A stretch of DNA of 64,000 nt from Terrirubrum flagellatum. Lineage in GTDB: Bacteria; Pseudomonadota; Alphaproteobacteria; Rhizobiales; Beijerinckiaceae. The DNA lies in assembly GCF_022059845.1 (NCBI RefSeq), contig NZ_CP091851.1, positions 372,001 to 436,000 of the forward strand, read 5' to 3'. A program made the position numbers and the translations under genes. Below, piece after piece: positions 62,735 through 64,000 of the stretch. Positions within the stretch are counted from its first letter, which is position 1. Every line of letters begins with the position of its first letter. The notes under the pieces are model-generated. The model was given only the letters and a program-made list of their open reading frames with translations, ran no database searches and was not told the DNA's origin.

Positions 62735-63001
62735 GAGCCTGTTTGGGAGTTCGGATGGGGCTGCGCTGCAGCCGATTTTCGTCGCTCCGGCAGGAGCCTG
62801 ATCGAAGGGCGTGCAGGCCGCACGGCCGAGATCGGCGACGAACCGGGCGGCGAAAAGCGGCGCAGCCCTATGGGTTGAGCATCGAACGGCGACTGATGCG
62901 TCGGAAGGCTCGCCAATGTCGTCAGACATTGGCGAGCCTCCTCCTGTCATCCGCTCGCTCGTCGCTCAACGCAGCACCCATCCCAATTCCCAAACAGGCT
63001 C
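62735..63001. mobile_element. MITE-like element, IS5 family-type ends, copy 2 (267 bp)
   Basis: It starts GAGCCTGTTTGGGAGTTC and ends AATTCCCAAACAGGCTC, flanked by direct TTA copies at 62732-62734 and 63002-63004. The internal sequence is nearly the same as at 23103, including ATGGGGCTGCGCTGCAGCCG and CAATGTCG-CAGACATTGG. It sits between the MGMT-like and aminotransferase genes. It is non-autonomous: no transposase is encoded. Confidence 0.85.
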
Positions 63002-63171
63002 TTACCCCAACCGAATCGTCTGCTCCATTTCTTACCGGGAAGTTAAGGGCGGGGGGAAGCGCCGCGCGCCTGTTGTCCGCAACAGCGCGTGGCGAGCTTC
63101 CGCTGAGTCATTTCGATCGTGACTCCGTGCGCATTCCGCGCACAATCAGCGCGATTGCGGAGGACGGCGGA

Positions 63172-64000
63172 ATGGACATCACGAGATTTCGCGACGGCGC
63201 GGCCTATATGCGCGGCCAATATGTTCCGATCGCCAAAGCCGCCATCCCGGTGACCGACTGGGCCTTCACGCGTTCGGACTGCGTCTATGACGTCGTGCAT
63301 GTCTTTCGCAACGGCTTCTTCCGGCTCGACGATCATCTCGATCGCTTCATGCGCTCGATGGCGGCGCGGCGCCTGCAGCCGCCGGAGGATCGCGCGGAAA
63401 TCGAATCGATCCTGCATCGATGCGTCGCGCTGTCCGGCCTCGCCGACGCCTATGTCGCCATGGTGGCGCTGCGGGGACGGCCGCGCGTCTATGGTTCGCG
63501 TCGCCCGGCCGACTGCGACAATCATCTCGTCTGCTACGCCATTCCCTGGATCGATGTGATTCCGAAAGACGTGCAGGAGCGCGGCGCGCATCTTTTCATC
63601 GGTTCGACGCCGCGCGTTCCCGACGCGTCGGTCGATCCCACGGTGAAGAATTATCAGTGGAGCGATCTGACGTCGGGCCTGTTCGAGGCGCACGACAACG
63701 GCTTCGATACGGCGGCGCTCTGCGACGCCGAGGGCTTCGTCACGGAAGGGCCGGGCTTCAACATCTTCGTGGTGAAGGATGGCAAGGTCATCACGCCCGA
63801 TCGCGGCAGCCTTGAAGGGATCACGCGCAAATCGGTCATCGAACTCTGCGCGATGATGGGGATCGAAGCGTCCGTTGCGCCTGTGCCGCGCGCGATGCTG
63901 GAGAACGCCGATGAAGTCTTCGCCGCGACGACCGCTGGCGGCGTGATGCCTGTTTCACGCGTGGGCAAGACGATCCTTGGCAATGATCGACCGGGGCCGA
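63172..64000 (+). CDS. Class IV PLP-dependent aminotransferase, partial (C-terminus off window)
   Basis: 276 codons are visible from ATG 63172, after GCGGAGG, to the right edge. The fold-type IV layout shows FRLDDHLDRFMRS (about 48-60, the family Arg), the PLP-Lys context DPTVKNYQW (Lys about 160) and GFVTEGPGFNIFVVKDGKV (about 190-208). Branched-chain aminotransferase, D-amino-acid transaminase and 4-amino-4-deoxychorismate lyase share this fold. The N-terminus fits the branched-chain/D-amino-acid group best. The missing C-terminus is short. Confidence 0.82.
   Translation, partial: MDITRFRDGAAYMRGQYVPIAKAAIPVTDWAFTRSDCVYDVVHVFRNGFFRLDDHLDRFMRSMAARRLQPPEDRAEIESILHRCVALSGLADAYVAMVALRGRPRVYGSRRPADCDNHLVCYAIPWIDVIPKDVQERGAHLFIGSTPRVPDASVDPTVKNYQWSDLTSGLFEAHDNGFDTAALCDAEGFVTEGPGFNIFVVKDGKVITPDRGSLEGITRKSVIELCAMMGIEASVAPVPRAMLENADEVFAATTAGGVMPVSRVGKTILGNDRPGP

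Overview
The window is GC-rich, densely coded chromosomal DNA from an alphaproteobacterium, most probably of the order Hyphomicrobiales (Rhizobiales). Pointers are the petABC operon with a single cytochrome c1 gene, the large UvrB with extended ends, the moxR / DUF58 / BatA-DUF4159 block next to DUF1285, NUDIX, DUF6111 and CCA-transferase genes, NasS-NasT regulation of nitrate genes, an arsR-arsC-aqpS operon, and several families of short palindromic repeats of the kind common in this order. The genus cannot be fixed by reading; a Beijerinckiaceae or Methylobacteriaceae relative is a guess. No rRNA, tRNA or CRISPR array was seen.

1-10434 (all minus strand): nitrate/nitrite assimilation. The regulators nasT and nasS come first. 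An untranslated leader follows, with a NasT-type terminator/antiterminator and a sigma-54-like promoter. Then come the nitrate ABC transporter nrtA-nrtB-nrtD, a single-domain haemoglobin, an FAD-dependent NAD(P)H oxidoreductase, the sirohaem nitrite reductase nirA, and a flavoprotein reductase that runs off the left edge. Together these import nitrate, reduce nitrite to ammonium and probably remove nitric oxide made on the way. A DapA-superfamily aldolase/lyase gene precedes the block.

10574-18000: small and accessory genes. These are a GNAT acetyltransferase, a secreted small protein, a LysE exporter, an unusual three-gene operon (an S-adenosylhomocysteine-hydrolase-like protein, an HD phosphohydrolase and a YdcZ-type membrane protein), a TfoX-like protein, a Ser/Gly/Asp-tailed protein and a TadG-like protein. 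Copies of a dispersed palindromic repeat lie at 12418 and 16403.

18005-31000: a MoxR ATPase / DUF58 / BatA-DUF4159 / membrane vWA-like operon, interrupted by a 269-bp IS5-type MITE. Housekeeping genes follow: DUF1285, NUDIX, DUF6111, cca, a DUF2158 protein, hemF and trmL.

31091-44510: transport, envelope and respiration. The genes are an ABC exporter, an FAH-family protein with a Tat-like leader, an MFS transporter, a class B penicillin-binding protein, an arsenic operon with a divergent DUF6428 gene, a MATE exporter, the cytochrome bc1 operon petABC and a gamma-carbonic anhydrase.

44802-53280: two tandem secreted paralogues, an OXA-type class D beta-lactamase, a DUF1684 protein, uvrB, and an ECF-sigma operon (metallophosphoesterase, cupredoxin, sigma factor, anti-sigma factor) with a candidate ECF promoter.

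53416-64000: a beta-helix/membrane protein, DUF3775, a PiT phosphate transporter, a CorA-like transporter, a TPR protein, a RecD-like helicase, DUF2252, DUF3175, a PRC-barrel protein, an MGMT-like protein, a second MITE copy, and a class IV aminotransferase cut by the right edge.

The best leads are the nitrate leader RNA, the MITE that has duplicated a stop codon inside an operon, the SAHH-like/HD/YdcZ operon, and the ~187-bp nested palindromes (four copies in 64 kb).
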